A stretch of 64,000 bases of DNA. It comes from Meconema thalassinum (lineage: Eukaryota; Arthropoda; Insecta; Orthoptera; Tettigoniidae). The stretch is taken from positions 291,130,526 through 291,194,525 of the forward strand of contig OX336388.2 in NCBI GenBank assembly GCA_946902985.2, in the 5' to 3' direction. Below are positions 10,940 to 22,796 of this stretch, one piece after another (position 1 is the first letter of the stretch; every line of letters begins with the position of its first letter). The translations under genes were made by a program, and so were the position numbers. A model generated the notes under the pieces. The model did no database searches. It saw only the letters and a program-made list of their open reading frames with translations, and was not told the origin of the DNA.

Positions 10940-11886
10940 TTCTTCTTTCTTCGTTTTGCCCACTTAAGGAGCGCGCTTGAACTTGTTGACTCGGGTTGAT
11001 GGAGCTTTCCTCTTCTTCTCCTCCCAAAATCTCCTCATGAACTCGCTATGCCCCTTCATACGCTCCTCCTTCCATTTTTTTCCAGTGGTCTTTTTAGCTT
11101 TTTCGGTGAAAGAGTGATTTGTAACTAGAGTTCCAAAAGCCTTGCGATTCATGATGCTATCTTCTGTAATGTTTATTTCCTTTAAGTCCTGTTTGATTTC
11201 TTCTAACCAACTGATTTTGACCTTCTTTGAATTAATTATATCAAGCAGTTTTTTTTTGCATATCTGGTGTTGTCCATTCTGCAGATGTGACCATAAAATT
11301 TCAATCGTCTCTTACGCATGGTATCAGTGAACTTATTGATTACTGTGTACAAGTCTGTGGTTTTCCTTTTAATCCATATACCATTAACATAAACGGGGCC
11401 ATATATTTTCCTGAGAATTTTACGTTCCTGGTTTCGATTTCACCAATTTGAGAGTGGCCTCCTAGAGATATAGTTTCGGAGGCGTACAATGCTTCCGGAA
11501 GAACAACTGTCTGGTAGTGCCGTAGTTTTGCATTTCGTGACATCACTCTTTTATTACAGTGATTCCATGTTATTCGGTATGCTTTCTGAAGTTTGGTAGC
11601 TCTTTCTAAATTAGTTTTCCTGTCCAATCCAGACGGTACAATAATTTCTCCTAAATATTTGAAGGAAGGTACGTGCCTAATTATTCCATAGTTGGTCTGT
11701 AGTGGAGATCTCGGGATATTCTGGTCTCCATTTACTATGAAATGCGTCTTCTCATACGATATTTGGAGTCCTGTCTTTGATGCGAACTCATGTAACTTCT
11801 CTATGGCATACTTGGTTTCTTCACTAGTCTTGGTAAAGGTAGCTAGATCGTCAGCAAAAGCTAGGCATTTTACTTTTATTCTTTAA
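10940..11886 (-). pseudogene. Non-LTR retrotransposon ORF2 3' half (RT to C-terminus)
   Basis: On the minus strand the frame opens near 11,886 with the RT catalytic box FADDLATFTK, then FKYLGEIIVPSGLDRKTN, the thumb region KAYRITWNHCNK and LPEALYASE. After a frameshift around 11,340 it continues with RRLKFYGHICRMDNTR, and ends with MKGHSEFMRRFWEEKKRKA (stop near 10,964). Reverse transcriptase copies element RNA at a nicked target; here the endonuclease and RT fingers are missing (5' truncation). At least two frameshifts are present. The C-terminal tail groups it with the fragments at 1.7, 36.6, 40.1, 41.8 and 44.6 kb. AT-rich DNA on both sides may include its tail. Confidence 0.85.
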
Positions 11887-12107
11887 TATATAATTTATAT
11901 CATTTTTATTTAAATTTTTATTTTGTTTAAGCACTAAACTGCAAGGTAATTAACCCAAGAATTCTCTAACCCATAATTACAGAAACCTAATTCGGGAATG
12001 CAGGTAATATTTTCTATTTTCATACTATTTTTATTTTTTGCATTTTAAATTTTAGTTTCTTAATTTTATTTTTAAATTTTAGATTTTGAATTAAAGAGTT
12101 CAGTTGC
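11887..12107. other. AT-rich spacer
   Basis: T- and A-rich sequence without recognisable features, probably flanking DNA of the LINE fragment. Confidence 0.4.
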
Positions 12108-12312
12108 GCGCGGTGGCCATCTTGCGCAATAGCCCCTGGCCCAGCTATGACTCTCGCTTCATACGATGAGTAAAGGGTCGGTTGCGCGCGGCGGTCATCT
12201 TGCGCAATAGCCCTTGGCCCAGCTATGACTCTCGCTTCATAGGATGAGTAAAGGGTCGGTTGCGCGCGGCGGCCATCTTGCGCAATAGCCCCTGGTCCAG
12301 CTTTGGCCTATA
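12108..12312. repeat. 78-bp tandem repeat, about 2.6 copies
   Basis: The unit contains GTTGCGCGCGGCGGCCATCT, then TGCGCAATAGCCCCTGGCCC and a CTCTCGCTTCAT segment. Copies differ at only a few positions. It is notably CG-rich against the AT-rich surroundings. The third copy breaks off after CCAGCTTTGGCC. Confidence 0.85.
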
Positions 12313-13211
12313 TATCCTACTAGAAGCTGTTGTCTGTTTCGAGACTTGTTCCAAAGAATTGGTCTTTAAATAACGAAACTTGATAAGTCCTTCATACTAG
12401 CAGTAGGCTATGTCGTAATCCTGTAACTAAAGGGCTCTTCTCATTATCACGATATTTTGTTAACATAAATTATTATTATTATTATTACAACATATCATTT
12501 CCTTTACATAATGCAATTTATACGTCATCTATGTTTATTATTATTAATCATTCAGGTTATTTAATTTACATTTTGATTTTACTAACATCAGGGTTTTTGA
12601 ATTGTAGCTAGATAGTTTATATTAGACGGGAATTTGGAAACTTGTTTTAGGTTAATGTATGGGTGGGACAAACAGAAGAGAGGCTATGATTTCAACATCG
12701 AGCAAAAAGACGCAAAGTGTTTCTTCAGCGGGTTATTTATGAAAGAAAGCCAAGCTCTAATTCCAATGACTTCCGATTGAACGCGAAAGTCTTGATCTCC
12801 GTGAGTCTTCGGATGGAATTTGTGAAAAGAGCGCAAGTACAAACAAGTCTTCAGAAGTGTTCGTGGATATTTGGAGCCGAAATATTTGAACTTGGCGGAT
12901 GACCTGGTGGAATTAAGTGAATGTGCACGCAGCTCATTGGACGAGAGCCTACTGAAGCTACTGGATATGGGCGGTGTTTTAAGACTAGGGAGTCTGCGAA
13001 GCCTGTGTCGCGACTTCGTCAAGACATGGTCTTAAAATGTTGGTGCTTCGTAAAGTCTCTCCTTAGTGGTAAACACTTAAATATTCAGATATGACTTTGA
13101 ATGTAAAATAATTAGTTATGCAGCAGTTAGGGGAGTCCCAATTCAAAGTAGAATACCAGAGCAGCCTCGTGAAGATACTTGGGCCGTTCTTTACATAATT
13201 GAACCGATATT
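12313..13211. other. Probable body of a second, non-autonomous Helitron
   Basis: No coding capacity was recognised. The segment ends in a Helitron-type 3' terminus (13,212-13,241), so at least part of it should be element DNA. The 5' end was not found. Confidence 0.4.
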
Positions 13212-13241
13212 GTGTAGATACTCTACGCGGGTTCTGCTAGT
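13212..13241 (+). other. Second Helitron 3' terminus
   Basis: GTGTAGA-TAC-TCTACGC (13,212-13,228, one G:T pair) is followed by GGGTTCTG and CTAG (13,237-13,240) then T. It differs from the 10.8-kb terminus at few positions, and the preceding 40 bp also match (GGGCCGTT..TTACAT). Same orientation as the first copy, so two elements of one family sit 2.4 kb apart. Confidence 0.82.
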
Positions 13242-13270
13242 AGACTACTTGGATCCCACTACAGGTGTTG

Positions 13271-14140
13271 TTAACCCTTTATAGGGCAAAAGACTGGGGG
13301 TAAAAATTATTTTATTTTGCACATTTGTAGTTGGGGGTGATAGATGTGTAGGAATATGCAACAATGTTATAGCTGTGCATTCATTTTTATGAAATATGGG
13401 GTGGCAAATTATTATCCCACTGCCCACACCCGACAGTATGTTTTCTTAAATGGACAATGGGGTAATAATTTACCACCTCCAAATAATTCTGATGATACTG
13501 CGAATATTACTCAATCATGAGGTTTACTTAACATGATATAGTGTAAGTTATACTAATCCCCATCACGCTCTATAATTTAAAAAAAACTCCCACCCAACAC
13601 ACGTTTAGTGACCTTTAACATCTTTGCCGAAAACTGCACAAAAATAATATGAAAGAGATTTTGGAATGTTAAGGGCTAGTATATTCGAATATAATTAAAT
13701 AATTTCAAAATAGTATTTACCGGTAGTGAAAACACAGAAAATTAATTTTACAAATCTTCTATTCTTTGGCAAACACCCTCAACAGGATAATTATTACCTT
13801 TCTATCAGAAATATATTTGCCCAAGTGACCGAAACCATTATTAACATTATGTAGCAACTTTTACAAATCTCGTATTTTCGATAAAAACACCTTCTTCTGT
13901 AAAACAATGCATTTCTTTCACTCAACACAGCCGAACTGGCGAGCACGTGCTCTGTGGAGACCACTGGGATATTTGCTTCCCACCTTTGGTTTCTGATGGG
14001 TTTTCAATATTTCTGTGCAGCTAGCTTGTGGATGCGTGTGGAACTGCTTGAAATGAAAGGGGTGGGAAGATTCTCTCCCTAACACCGTTCTATAAATACA
14101 TGGTGGGAATATATTATTCCAAGGACCTATAAAGGGTTCA
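13271..14140. mobile_element. TTAA-type (piggyBac-like) MITE
   Basis: TTAA at 13,271 is followed by CCCTTTATAGG, and the right end reads CCTATAAAGGG followed by TTCA (a decayed TTAA) at 14,137. TTAA targets and CCC-starting termini are typical of piggyBac. The 862-bp interior has no recognisable transposase. Confidence 0.6.
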
Positions 14141-14273
14141 CGAGCCAATACAGAGGCATGCCCAAGATGCCATATTGCGAAGTAAGTCGTTCAAAAAATC
14201 TGTAGTGGTGAAGACTAAAATGAATTGTGATGTGAACGGTGTTATTATCTCCTCTTTGTGTGATTTTTAATTA

Positions 14274-14697
14274 GCGTATGGCTTTTAGTGCCGGGAGTGT
14301 CCTAGGACATGTTCGGCTCGCCAGAGTCTGTAGCTGCTTCAATGTGGACACCCATGGGGTGAGCTACAAAATTCCGTTTAATAGAGCGTTTCAATGAAAT
14401 CTTACCAAGAAATTTAGCTTCACAAAAGTTTAATTAGTGGAAGGTTCTTTTAAATGCTATACATGTTATCAGTTAGTTAGTTAGTTATTGTTGTTTTAAG
14501 GGGAGGAACTACGAGGCCATCTGCCCCTATGCCTTAAATGTATGCCATGGGACCGCCGGCGTTACTTTCCCTCCGGAGGAAGGTATTCTGAAGGATTTTA
14601 ACGCTCTTAAAAATTCCGACGACTTCGGCCGGGTTTGAACCCGCGATCTTGGGCACAGCAGTTCTGTACACTACCGACTGCGCCACCGAAGCCGCTT
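14274..14697 (-). mobile_element. SINE family C, tRNA-derived, copy 1
   Basis: On the minus strand the head reads CTTCGGTGGCGCAGTCGGTA (A box) and, about 35 nt later, CGGGTTTGAACCCGGCC-like B-box sequence. It then continues through TTTAAGAGCGTTAAAATCCT to a tail ending CCGGGAGTGTCC..CACTAAAAGCCATACG in reverse. The 3' half is interrupted by a TTAG/TTGTTGTTTTAAGG segment near 14,473-14,500. Internal Pol III boxes and copies at 15.3, 28.9 and 36.0 kb support a SINE. Confidence 0.8.
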
Positions 14698-14879
14698 TTT
14701 GAATGATAATCACCTTCAATGAATTATAATGGTATCCCTGAATGAACTAAGCACCGCCTTCCTTGTTCTAGAGTACGAATTATGATTTCTGTCCGAAAGG
14801 TCCTGGATTCTATTCTAAGAACGACCAAGAAATTCCATTACTAATTTGAGGGCTGAATGTTTTGTAATGATAACTCATG

Positions 14880-15293
14880 TTTAAAATTATACGCCAAATC
14901 AATACTCAACACACACACATATATATATGACATGTTTCGACCATCAATGCGGTCATCTTCAGCTAAAAAATGAAAATCAATTAAGAATTTACCAAAATAG
15001 TAAATATGTACTTAAATCTAAATAAGAAATGAAATGTTAATGATAAAATAGTAGAATGAAATAAAATACTAAAATGGATATCCTATCCTCACAATTCAGT
15101 ATTAAATAAAATAAAATATAATTCTGGTCCTTTTACAATAATTTTCAAAATGTAGTTAAAAAGCGAGAAATGTTACTGGCGATTGTTTCATTTTTTAGCT
15201 GAGGATGACCTCATTGATGGTCGAAACATGTCCTATATATAAAAAATATAAATTTGTTGAGTATTGATTTGGCGTATAATTTTAAACATTTAT
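14880..15293. mobile_element. Penelope-like foldback with two hammerhead-like hairpins
   Basis: The left arm (14,880-14,978) and the inverted right arm (15,188-15,293) share TTTAAAATTATACGCCAAAT, TCAATACTCAAC and GACATGTTTCGACCATCAAT. Each arm carries CTGA(A/G)GA, one extra T, a GACC/GGTC stem, then GAAACATGTC (14,929-14,962 minus; 15,199-15,232 plus). GAAACATGT-type hairpins near element ends are known from Penelope-like elements, which often carry hammerhead ribozymes. The loop is AT-rich and non-coding. Superfamily assignment is inferential. Confidence 0.55.
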
Positions 15294-15298
15294 TTATT

Positions 15299-15385
15299 TA
15301 TCGTATGGCTTTTAGTGCCGGGAGTGTCCGAGGACATGTTCGGCTCGCCTGAGTCTGTAGCTGCTTCCAGCGGACACCCTAAAGG
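15299..15385 (-). mobile_element. SINE family C tail fragment
   Basis: CGTATGGCTTTTAGTGCCGG and the following AGTGTCCGAGGACATGTTCG match the 3' end of SINE C at 14.28 kb and, inverted, at 29.2 kb. It begins directly beside the Penelope-like foldback, which may have split a longer SINE. Confidence 0.75.
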
Positions 15386-15985
15386 GTATTTAGTTTATTT
15401 TCAATGACAAATGTGTTTGCATTCTAAGATAACTCATCCATAGAATGCTGGAATGGCCACCTGGTTACAGACACGACAACAAACAGACAGTTACTCACAG
15501 CTACAAGAAACTCCGTGTGGACTAGAAGCTATCTGCTCCAGCTACAACATGCGGTCAGCTGGACCAAACTTCCTGGCGGTAAACTTCGTCTATTCATTTA
15601 GATCGAACTCCAGTGTCTGCAAAGTTGGCACTCCTTTATGGTTAGTGCCTGGCCCTCGTACAGGAAGTTAGCATCTTCAATAAACTGTACACCGAGTTTA
15701 CGTGGCGCTACCAGATGCTTTTCATTTGTCACAGTAACTTTCTTAGTGTTACGGTGGCGGTGCTCAGTTCAGACTTAAAACAGGAAATAATTTAATCCAG
15801 GTTTCACGAGTGAAACAACAAAAACAAACCCTGCAGTGCCATTTGTACGTCTTCCAACAGTCATTGGATTTAATAATACTGTGTACTCTTGAGCATACAA
15901 TTAAAATTTATGTACAGTAACTAGCAACCAGCCCCGGTTTGGCCCGGGAACAGTTATGAATGCAAGGTGATAGGCTACTTTTAAC
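15386..15985. other. Unassigned spacer
   Basis: No convincing gene. A GCCCCGGTTTGGCCCGGG stretch near 15,932-15,949 resembles terminal sequences of insect DNA transposons but could not be assigned. Confidence 0.3.
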
Positions 15986-16175
15986 CGAGGTCTTATAAGA
16001 TTTCCTTGTACACAACATTAGTCGTTTTCCCGTCAGCGGTGAACACGAAAGCTAGCTCGTAAACTGTCGCCTCAGTTATTGAATGGAGATTGTTGGAAGA
16101 AATGAAAACGTAAAAACAGTTATAGTGGGCGATGTATTGAAGATAGAGATATGCTCTCGCGGGCATTTTGTAGAT
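15986..16175. repeat. Interspersed repeat S, paired with 30.54-30.67 kb
   Basis: The segment GTAAACTGTCGCCTCA...CTCCAT...GAAATGAAAACGTAAAA...GGGCGATGTATTGAAGATAG recurs in reverse complement at about 30,555-30,660. This shows an interspersed family of unknown type. No coding motif. Confidence 0.6.
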
Positions 16176-16362
16176 CTTTTCAAGCTGAACAATTCTTCGC
16201 TCATAGTATATTGAGCCCGTATGAGCTGGTGATAAATTCATTGCAGGCATGTTCAATTACGTCGACTACGTGTAGAATATACCATGAAGATCGAGCTAAC
16301 TTCATCATGCTTCAAATATTCTTTTGACTTGGGAGAGTTATTATATATAGTATTCCTGGATA

Positions 16363-17490
16363 TGATGATAATGATGATGATGATGATAGCAAACACTCGT
16401 CTCGAGTAGGTTGGCCTTCCAATGCCGAATGACTCTTCATCTATGAGTCCGGAGGTGACTAAAAAGCCCAATGCGGGAGACACACAGTTTTCCGCAGTGA
16501 TGACAGGTAGTATCAGGTCCAGGTGAGACATCCGCATTCATTCCCTGTCTTCTAATGAACACTCTGTTCTTTCTGCGCTGCCTCCGATCTTCTATCATAC
16601 GTCGGCGGTTTTCTTCAAAAAGTATCGCACCGCGATGAACAATTGATCTCCAGGATGAGTGATCAAGAGCTAAGGTCTCCCAGTTGTTGATATCAATATG
16701 GCATATTAACCTTTAGTACGTCTTTGAATCGCTTCCTCGAACCTCCCACACAGCGCTTGCATCATTTAGTTCAGAGCAAAACACCTGCTTGGGAATGCGA
16801 TTATTGGGCATGCGGATTACGTGTCCTGTCCATCGCAGCTGACGTTTTAAAAGCATGGCTTCCACACTGGTAGTCTGTGCTTCTTCGAGAATGCTGGTGT
16901 TTATGCGTTTGTCTTGCCATGTCACACGAAAAAATTTCCTCAAACATCGCTGATGATATTGCTCCAGCTTTTTAAAAAGACGTCAGTAGCATGTCCAGGA
17001 TTCAGATCCGTAAAGTAAGGTGGGAACTACAACTGAGTTGTACACAATGATCTTCTTTTCAGCATTGATATCATGGTTGTCAAAAACTCTAGACCTTAAT
17101 CTTGCAAAGGATGCCCCAGCACGGTTAATCCTGTGTTGATTTTGGAATCTATATTTGCACTTGATGACAGGATGCTGCCAAGATAAGGAAAGGTGTTAAC
17201 TTCTTGAAGCTTCGCTCCATCGATGGTGACATTGATGTTTCTTTGTCCTTGTCCAGTGGCTGGTTGGTAGAGAAGTTGGGTTTTACTGGTGTTAAGTTTC
17301 AGCCCTATCTTTTGTATGCTGAAGAAAACGCATTCAGGATTTTCGTAAGTTCGTCCTCTGATTGAGCTACTACTGCATTAACGTCAGCGTACTGTAACTC
17401 AACCAATGCTGCAGGAGATGTTAGAGTCCTTGCCTCTAGACGGCTCAAATTAAAGATATAATTAATGCATGTCTTCATTCTGCACATCAC
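16363..17490 (-). pseudogene. Non-LTR retrotransposon ORF2 with C-terminal C2H2 finger
   Basis: Minus-strand fragments, in order: NLSRLEARTLTSPAALVELQ, then YADVNAVVAQSEDELTKILN (RT catalytic box), YQPATGQGQRNINVTIDG, FPYLGSILSSSAN. After a gap come LLKRQLRWTGHVIRMPNNRI, a basic RRQRRK stretch and finally HHCGKLCVSRIGLFSHLRTH, a C2H2 finger at the extreme C-terminus with a stop near 16,465. The conserved YADD has become YADV, so the second catalytic Asp is lost. Several frameshifts split the rest. The 3' tail is a (TCA)n microsatellite at 16,363-16,387 on this strand. It is 5'-truncated near 17,455-17,500. Layout matches RTE-like LINEs whose ORF ends in a zinc finger, and it is a different lineage from the SERMxRYW-tailed LINEs here. 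Confidence 0.85.
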
Positions 17491-17499
17491 AGAAATTTG

Positions 17500-18828
17500 T
17501 AATCAGTAGGTCTGTATAATTAAAACGATTGTCTAATCGTTGGTAATGGTATTTTCCTCGCGGATATGCGAAAAGGATGTAACAAATCACTACACGACTT
17601 TAGAAGTTCCTTGGAAGCTGGAACGCCGTTCTAGAAGAAACAGACCATGTTTTGAGACCGCCGAGTCTAGACGTGTTACGTCTGTGTTCGTCAAGTCCAC
17701 GTTTTTGTGGACAGTCCACACTTGTAATTCGCAGTGAATTAATATCTCCAATCATCGTGCTTGTAAAACACTCTAAAGTGAGTGGAATTTCATTGGAACG
17801 ACGAATAGAGCGAACTGTGTTGAAATCAACGTTAAGGTTGTGATAAAATTGTGAATTTCTATTTTTAACTGTCTAGCACGTGGACCACTATCGACGTTGC
17901 TGGCAGCCTTCGATCCACGAGGCGTGGATGTTCCACAAATCAATTTGTAAGTACAGCACTATAGGCGTAAAATACGCTGCTTGAAACAATTCATATATTA
18001 ACAGTTTGTGCCGCGATTTATACCGCATGACTACCGTGATTTTGAGTGATTGTGTTGAAGAGTAGTAGAATCAGTGTGCAAGATACCACCCGCTGTATCT
18101 GTTAAAATCTGTGGCAGATAGTGAATGGCCTCCTTTATTATAACTTATCTGCACCTGTGATTAGAAGCTGTGTTGAGATTTGAAACCAGTAAAATTAGGG
18201 ATAAATTCTGTGCCATCTTCGTAATTTTTCGACGCAACATGCATCGTAAGCCCAGGTCACAAGGGATCGAACCCTCACTTTCGGGACTTACGATTGCCAT
18301 AATCATCCATATATTTTTATTTGATGCCATTTTATGTTATATAATTATTTAATGAAGTGTATAATAATATCATGTGATTAATTTCCATTTAATTTGTTTA
18401 GGTTTTAAGATATTGTAATTGGCAGGATCCAAGTCAAGTTAGATATGAATGTTTTAATATTGTAGTAATCTTTAGTTCGAGAGTCTGGAATTGTGACCGG
18501 CAACCAGGAAGTACTCTAGCTATCGCTGGGTTTTCCTCTCGCATGGTCAGTGCAAGATGACTCATGCAGGTGGGAGGCTTGGCAACCCTGTGCTAGGGAT
18601 GTGTCTAAGGTATTTTGGAAGAATAAGGAGGCGCTCCTTATATGGTAATGGTATTTCTGGATTGCCTGAACCCGTGCAGGAAGTCAGGTAGACCAGTGAT
18701 TTGTGGAGGGGAGGTGAATGATATTAGGAATTGGCGAAGCTGTGAAGACGACTTTTATTTTGGACTCCGTGTGGATTGGCTCTTATTCTTGTTAGGGCTC
18801 CGTGGGGGAGTGAACTTTTGGTTTGGAC

Positions 18829-18874
<46 letters not shown>

Positions 18875-19771
18875 AGAAGGAAGGTATTTCAGGCGATCAC
18901 AAGTTTGTGTTCTAAGTTCAATTACTGAGTTGCTGGCTATACATTCTCAAGGGAATAATGAACCTAGATTCAAACAAATCGCCTAAATTGTTTGCCTAGA
19001 ATCTCATGAACTATTGGAAACTTAAGTCTGTGTACCGAAATTCTGAGGCCATAACGGTAAATTTGTTGTACGATGAATACTAGTAAAATACGCTCTGTAT
19101 TATTAAACTCGGGAGTGAACTAGTTGCGATAATCCAACACACGGATTCAAAGCATCTTTGTACAATCAGATCCACGAAGCTATATAAATCGTTGGATTCT
19201 GACCACCAATATAATACTGTACGTAATGTTCAAAGTTGTGAAGCATGCGTGTGAAATAACTAGTAAGTGTGCTGCGAGTAATTAGGACTGATTCTCTGGG
19301 AATATCAACCCCAGAATCAGTAGAGTTAGTCATCACAGCTGAGATCAACGCCTGTACCAGTCATTACTTCCGACGGTCATAAATGTATGTCATAAGTGTG
19401 CCTGTGTAAATATGATAGGGAGTGTTAGGTAGTCTGTACGACTACAAGGCGTGCTATTATGTCTGGTATCAGAATAGATATTAATTTTTACCAGATCTTT
19501 AGTGTCTTTATTTTATGCGGTAACCAGTGTAGTTAAGTGTGAATATTTATTGCTGCTGTTTATATCGTACAGGTGTTTAACCCCCTTACACCCCGGTTAG
19601 TTACAATTAACACCCAACTGTGGAGCTCGAAGTACGATATAGAAACAACAATAGCATTCACGTGTACGCATACGCCAATAGACTTAGCCAAATTTTCATT
19701 CAGGTTAAATGTTATTGGGGGATGGAGTTGAGAAGTAGAGCCATTAGTAAAGTTAACGTTAATATGTAGGA
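17500..19771. other. Gene-poor interval with (GT)n tract
   Basis: No convincing exon or transposon protein. A pure (GT)n tract lies at 18,831-18,873. TGGTATCAGA at 19,464-19,473 resembles a retroelement primer-binding site and sits 300 bp before a gag-like ORF, but I could not find matching LTRs. Confidence 0.35.
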
Positions 19772-20218
19772 ATGAACTTGAATATGTATATGGATAGGAG
19801 CGGGATAGGTGAAGGCTTGATAGAGGAACCGTCAGTGAACTCTATCAATTCAGAGAAATGCCAGATCACCAAACAGGGGGATAGTAAGATTAAAGGTAAT
19901 GGGAGGGATAGGAACTCCAGATTGCTTCGGATGCTTGCGACTATGAATGAGTCTATTAAAGGTATGAAGGAGTGTTTGAGTAAGGAAATAGGAGAGGTTA
20001 AGAACCAGGGAGAGTCTATGGGTAAGGAGATAGGAGAGTGGAAGGAGTCTATGAGTAAGGAGATAGGAGAGTGGAAGGAGTCTTTGAGCGGAGTAGAGAA
20101 ACAGCAGGTGAAGTTGACGTTAGGTGAGAGTAGCTTTGATGAGAGTGAACAGCAGGTGAAGGTGACGATAGCTGAAAGTAGCTTAGATGGGAAGAGGCAG
20201 CAGATAAAAGCGGGTTAG
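19772..20218 (+). CDS. Coiled-coil, gag-like ORF (148 codons)
   Basis: The product is hydrophilic and heptad-rich. Residues about 47-95 are predicted coiled coil containing two near-identical 11-residue repeats, SKEIGEWKESM and SKEIGEWKESL. A second tandem unit, QQVKLTLGESSF then QQVKVTIAESSL, occupies about residues 110-145. This style (short KEIGEWKE or KEGIKEGQ repeats before a longer polyprotein) is seen at the N-terminus of gag proteins of insect LTR retrotransposons, but no capsid, zinc knuckle or pol domain follows. The ATG lies in a reasonable context after an A-rich leader; the TAG at 20,216 is followed by more of the same composition in another phase, suggesting truncation. It could equally be an unrelated repeat-derived frame. 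Confidence 0.4.
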   Translation: MNLNMYMDRSGIGEGLIEEPSVNSINSEKCQITKQGDSKIKGNGRDRNSRLLRMLATMNESIKGMKECLSKEIGEVKNQGESMGKEIGEWKESMSKEIGEWKESLSGVEKQQVKLTLGESSFDESEQQVKVTIAESSLDGKRQQIKAG

Positions 20219-20870
20219 GTGAATATCCGCGGGGAGCTTCTAGTAGACAGGATGAACAGAAGGTGGAAATCAGGAATTATACAAGTAGTAAGACACAAAG
20301 TAAGCAGACATATCGCCTTACGTACGCTTCTCGGCGTAATTTGCAGTAACTTCAGGATTTAGCTAGATAACGTAAATTTAAATGTAAATACGGAAGTGTA
20401 CCATCATAACTTAGGACCTAGCTTTGCTGTGATCTTAAATGTAAGTTCTGTAATCGATTTATCTGTTTGTGTTTGAGTAGGGTTTCTTTTACGTGCCACA
20501 TTCCAAGCTTTGTTGTTGTTGCCTTGATTTCTTGCATAGTAGGACTTTCGAGAGGGCTAACTTAGCTTCAGTTAGGGCCTGATTCCTTTATTTATTTTCG
20601 TTTATTAGCTTTGCGGACTAGCCGATTTGATTTTATTGAATAAATGTTTCACGAATTTTACATAAGCCTGGATCTTGTTATTTACTAGCTTTGTGTGCTT
20701 GGGGTGTACTTCGTTGAGCATCTATGACATTATTCCGTGTAAAATCCCGATCCCTCGAGGGATAGAATCTCGTGCCGGCGCTAGCCTAAAAGAAGTGTAT
20801 CCGATCCTCTCAAGTTGTGTGTTCGATGGATGGGGTTGTCTGGAATGCCATTTACGGTTGGTGGTACCCC
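20219..20870. other. Unassigned spacer
   Basis: Nothing recognised. AATAAA occurs at 20,639-20,644 and could serve as a polyadenylation signal for the upstream ORF, but no supporting context is visible. Confidence 0.3.
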
Positions 20871-21130
20871 GATAATCGCCTCTGAAGGGTACAATATAGA
20901 TATGTTTAACGGTTTGACCAGCGTAAGCTTAAAAAGCGCACGGACGCCATGTTCATTTTTACGACCTTTCACTAGCTTCCTTTGATCATAAATAAATTAT
21001 TTTCTACAGAAACCTTCCTCGAGATATCCTTTACAGAATGGTGAAAATCGCATCAAAATCCATCCAGAGGTTCTCGAGATTACTCTTGACATCCAGGAAT
21101 CGGGGACCTTGTTCTATACTAAGTAGAAAT
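20871..21130. repeat. Interspersed repeat R, paired with 30.28-30.51 kb
   Basis: GGTACAATATAGATATGTTTAACGG, AAGCTTAAAAA, CGCACGGACGCCA, TCGAGATATCCTTTACAGAATGG and TCGCATCAAAATCCATCC occur in the same order, inverted, at 30,280-30,510. In the 30-kb copy the R segment is followed directly by repeat S, implying one larger element of which these are pieces. No protein motif was found. Confidence 0.65.
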
Positions 21131-21805
21131 TAGTTACGTTTTGTGATTTATAATTTTATTAATTTTATTATTGATTTTAAATGGCTTCTCTGGCATCATT
21201 ATATGAAGCATTTTATCGCTTTTTGCCAAGGCCACGGGTAAGATTCTTGTAACGTGTAAATTGCAACTTATCCTGATGTGAGTGACGCCCATAAGCTGAT
21301 ATTATGAAGTTAGAAAATCCAACAAGTACACACACATTGCAACAAAAGGAAATTCAGACAGACAAAAAAGGAACATTGCTTCATTCAGTAACACTTATCT
21401 CAGTTGGTTTACAACCAAATGCTGTCGGAATTTGTTCCCACACTGAGAATGTTAACCTATTTAGTTCATTAGTATTAGAACTGAATCCAAGAAAAGAAAC
21501 TCCCTCTCGGCACTTCGGTAGGAGGTAGATTTATCAAATGCCGACCAGATAACGCTATCTTTGGCTCGTCTGTAAAACGACACGGCTGTCAAAACATCAA
21601 TATTGCTTTGATGATATCCGTAGTACAGTCAGCAATAATTTCTGATATCTATCTTCGGCTTAGCTCTTTCCTCATCAACTTGGCATCTTCATAGAGATCA
21701 GTTTGCTCATAACTTGGCGTAAGGGTGGGTCATATCAGAAAACCTTTCATACAATAGTTTCAGGTAATGTATGGACAGTTGACAATTTTATTTTTAGACA
21801 GATTT

Positions 21806-21922
21806 TACTAGATAGCTAACTATCGCAATGGGCACCGTGTTTTTACTAGATAGCTAACTATCGCAATGGGCACCGTGTTTTTACTAGATAGCTAACTATC
21901 GCAATGGGCACCGTGTTTTTAC
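21806..21922. repeat. 38-bp tandem repeat, 3 copies
   Basis: The unit is ACTAGATAGCTAACTATCGC followed by AATGGGCACCGTGTTTTT. Copies are identical over most of their length. Each contains the small hairpin GATAG-CTAA-CTATC. Confidence 0.95.
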
Positions 21923-22796
21923 TTCCGGAAAATGTCGACATATCTTCGCGTTTCACATTCCCCAGACCCCAAAACTACCGTCAGTTCAAAAGTGTATATA
22001 TAACTTATGTATGTATGTAAGTATGTAAAAATGTATGTATGTATGTAGCTATCTATCTATATATTGTGCCCGCTAGACAAGAGGGTCGGGGGACCACTTG
22101 ATCCCATCTGTCGAACTCATATCAATGAGAGGCTAATAAATAAAAAGTCCAGTCTTGAAATATATTTCGTTAATTAATTCAAAATCAACAAGACCCTAAC
22201 CTACTTCCGAGGGTAAAATCGGTTAGTCCACGAAGCTATATATATAAAATAAAAAGATATATCGCTAAACTGAGTTTATGTTCGACCCTCACTATTATAT
22301 GCCTGAAAACTGTGTCATAATGATGGTCATTATAACACTATTTTTCATTATGAAACAGTTTCTCCCACCAATCACAGCTCAAGAAACAGCTGTTTGATCA
22401 ATTAGATACGGATACCTTCGCGCATGCGCTCAAAATCCAACATGTCTATATAAATTACCGAAAGTGCACCGTCCATATGTTCGCGTAAAAAAAAACTGGT
22501 GAAAATGAGACAAGAAATAGCACTGTACCTTAATATACCCAAACCCAATTTCTACACAGCGCGTTGATTTCAAACGACTACGGTGACAGTTTTACTGAAT
22601 ACTGGTTCACGATCTGCACATATGGCACTGAAGCACACAGAGCGCATGCGTCGGTCGACCAGAGAGCTTGGAACACAGAGATATGCTACCTAGCGCACCA
22701 CCCGATCACAAAATTCTAGTTACTGAACAGATATTTATGAATATTTATGTTAAAACATATAATAAAGTTATAATTATCGTCGAACATAAACAGTCG
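21923..22796. other. AT-rich interval with short GTAT microsatellite
   Basis: A (GTAT)n-like tract lies at 22,007-22,062. A GCGCATGCGC palindrome occurs at 22,420-22,429 and a TATAAATT-like string at 22,450, but no gene start was found nearby. Confidence 0.35.

Noticed and set aside
18642..18986. Frame with a Cys-Val repeat
   Set aside because: Produced by the (GT)n tract at 18,831-18,873.
19440..20700. Intact LTR retrotransposon around the coiled-coil ORF
   Set aside because: A PBS-like TGGTATCAGA exists, but no flanking direct repeats, protease or polymerase were found.
22420..22429. NRF1-type palindrome GCGCATGCGC as a promoter
   Set aside because: Isolated in an AT-rich, gene-free interval with no exon or start site nearby.
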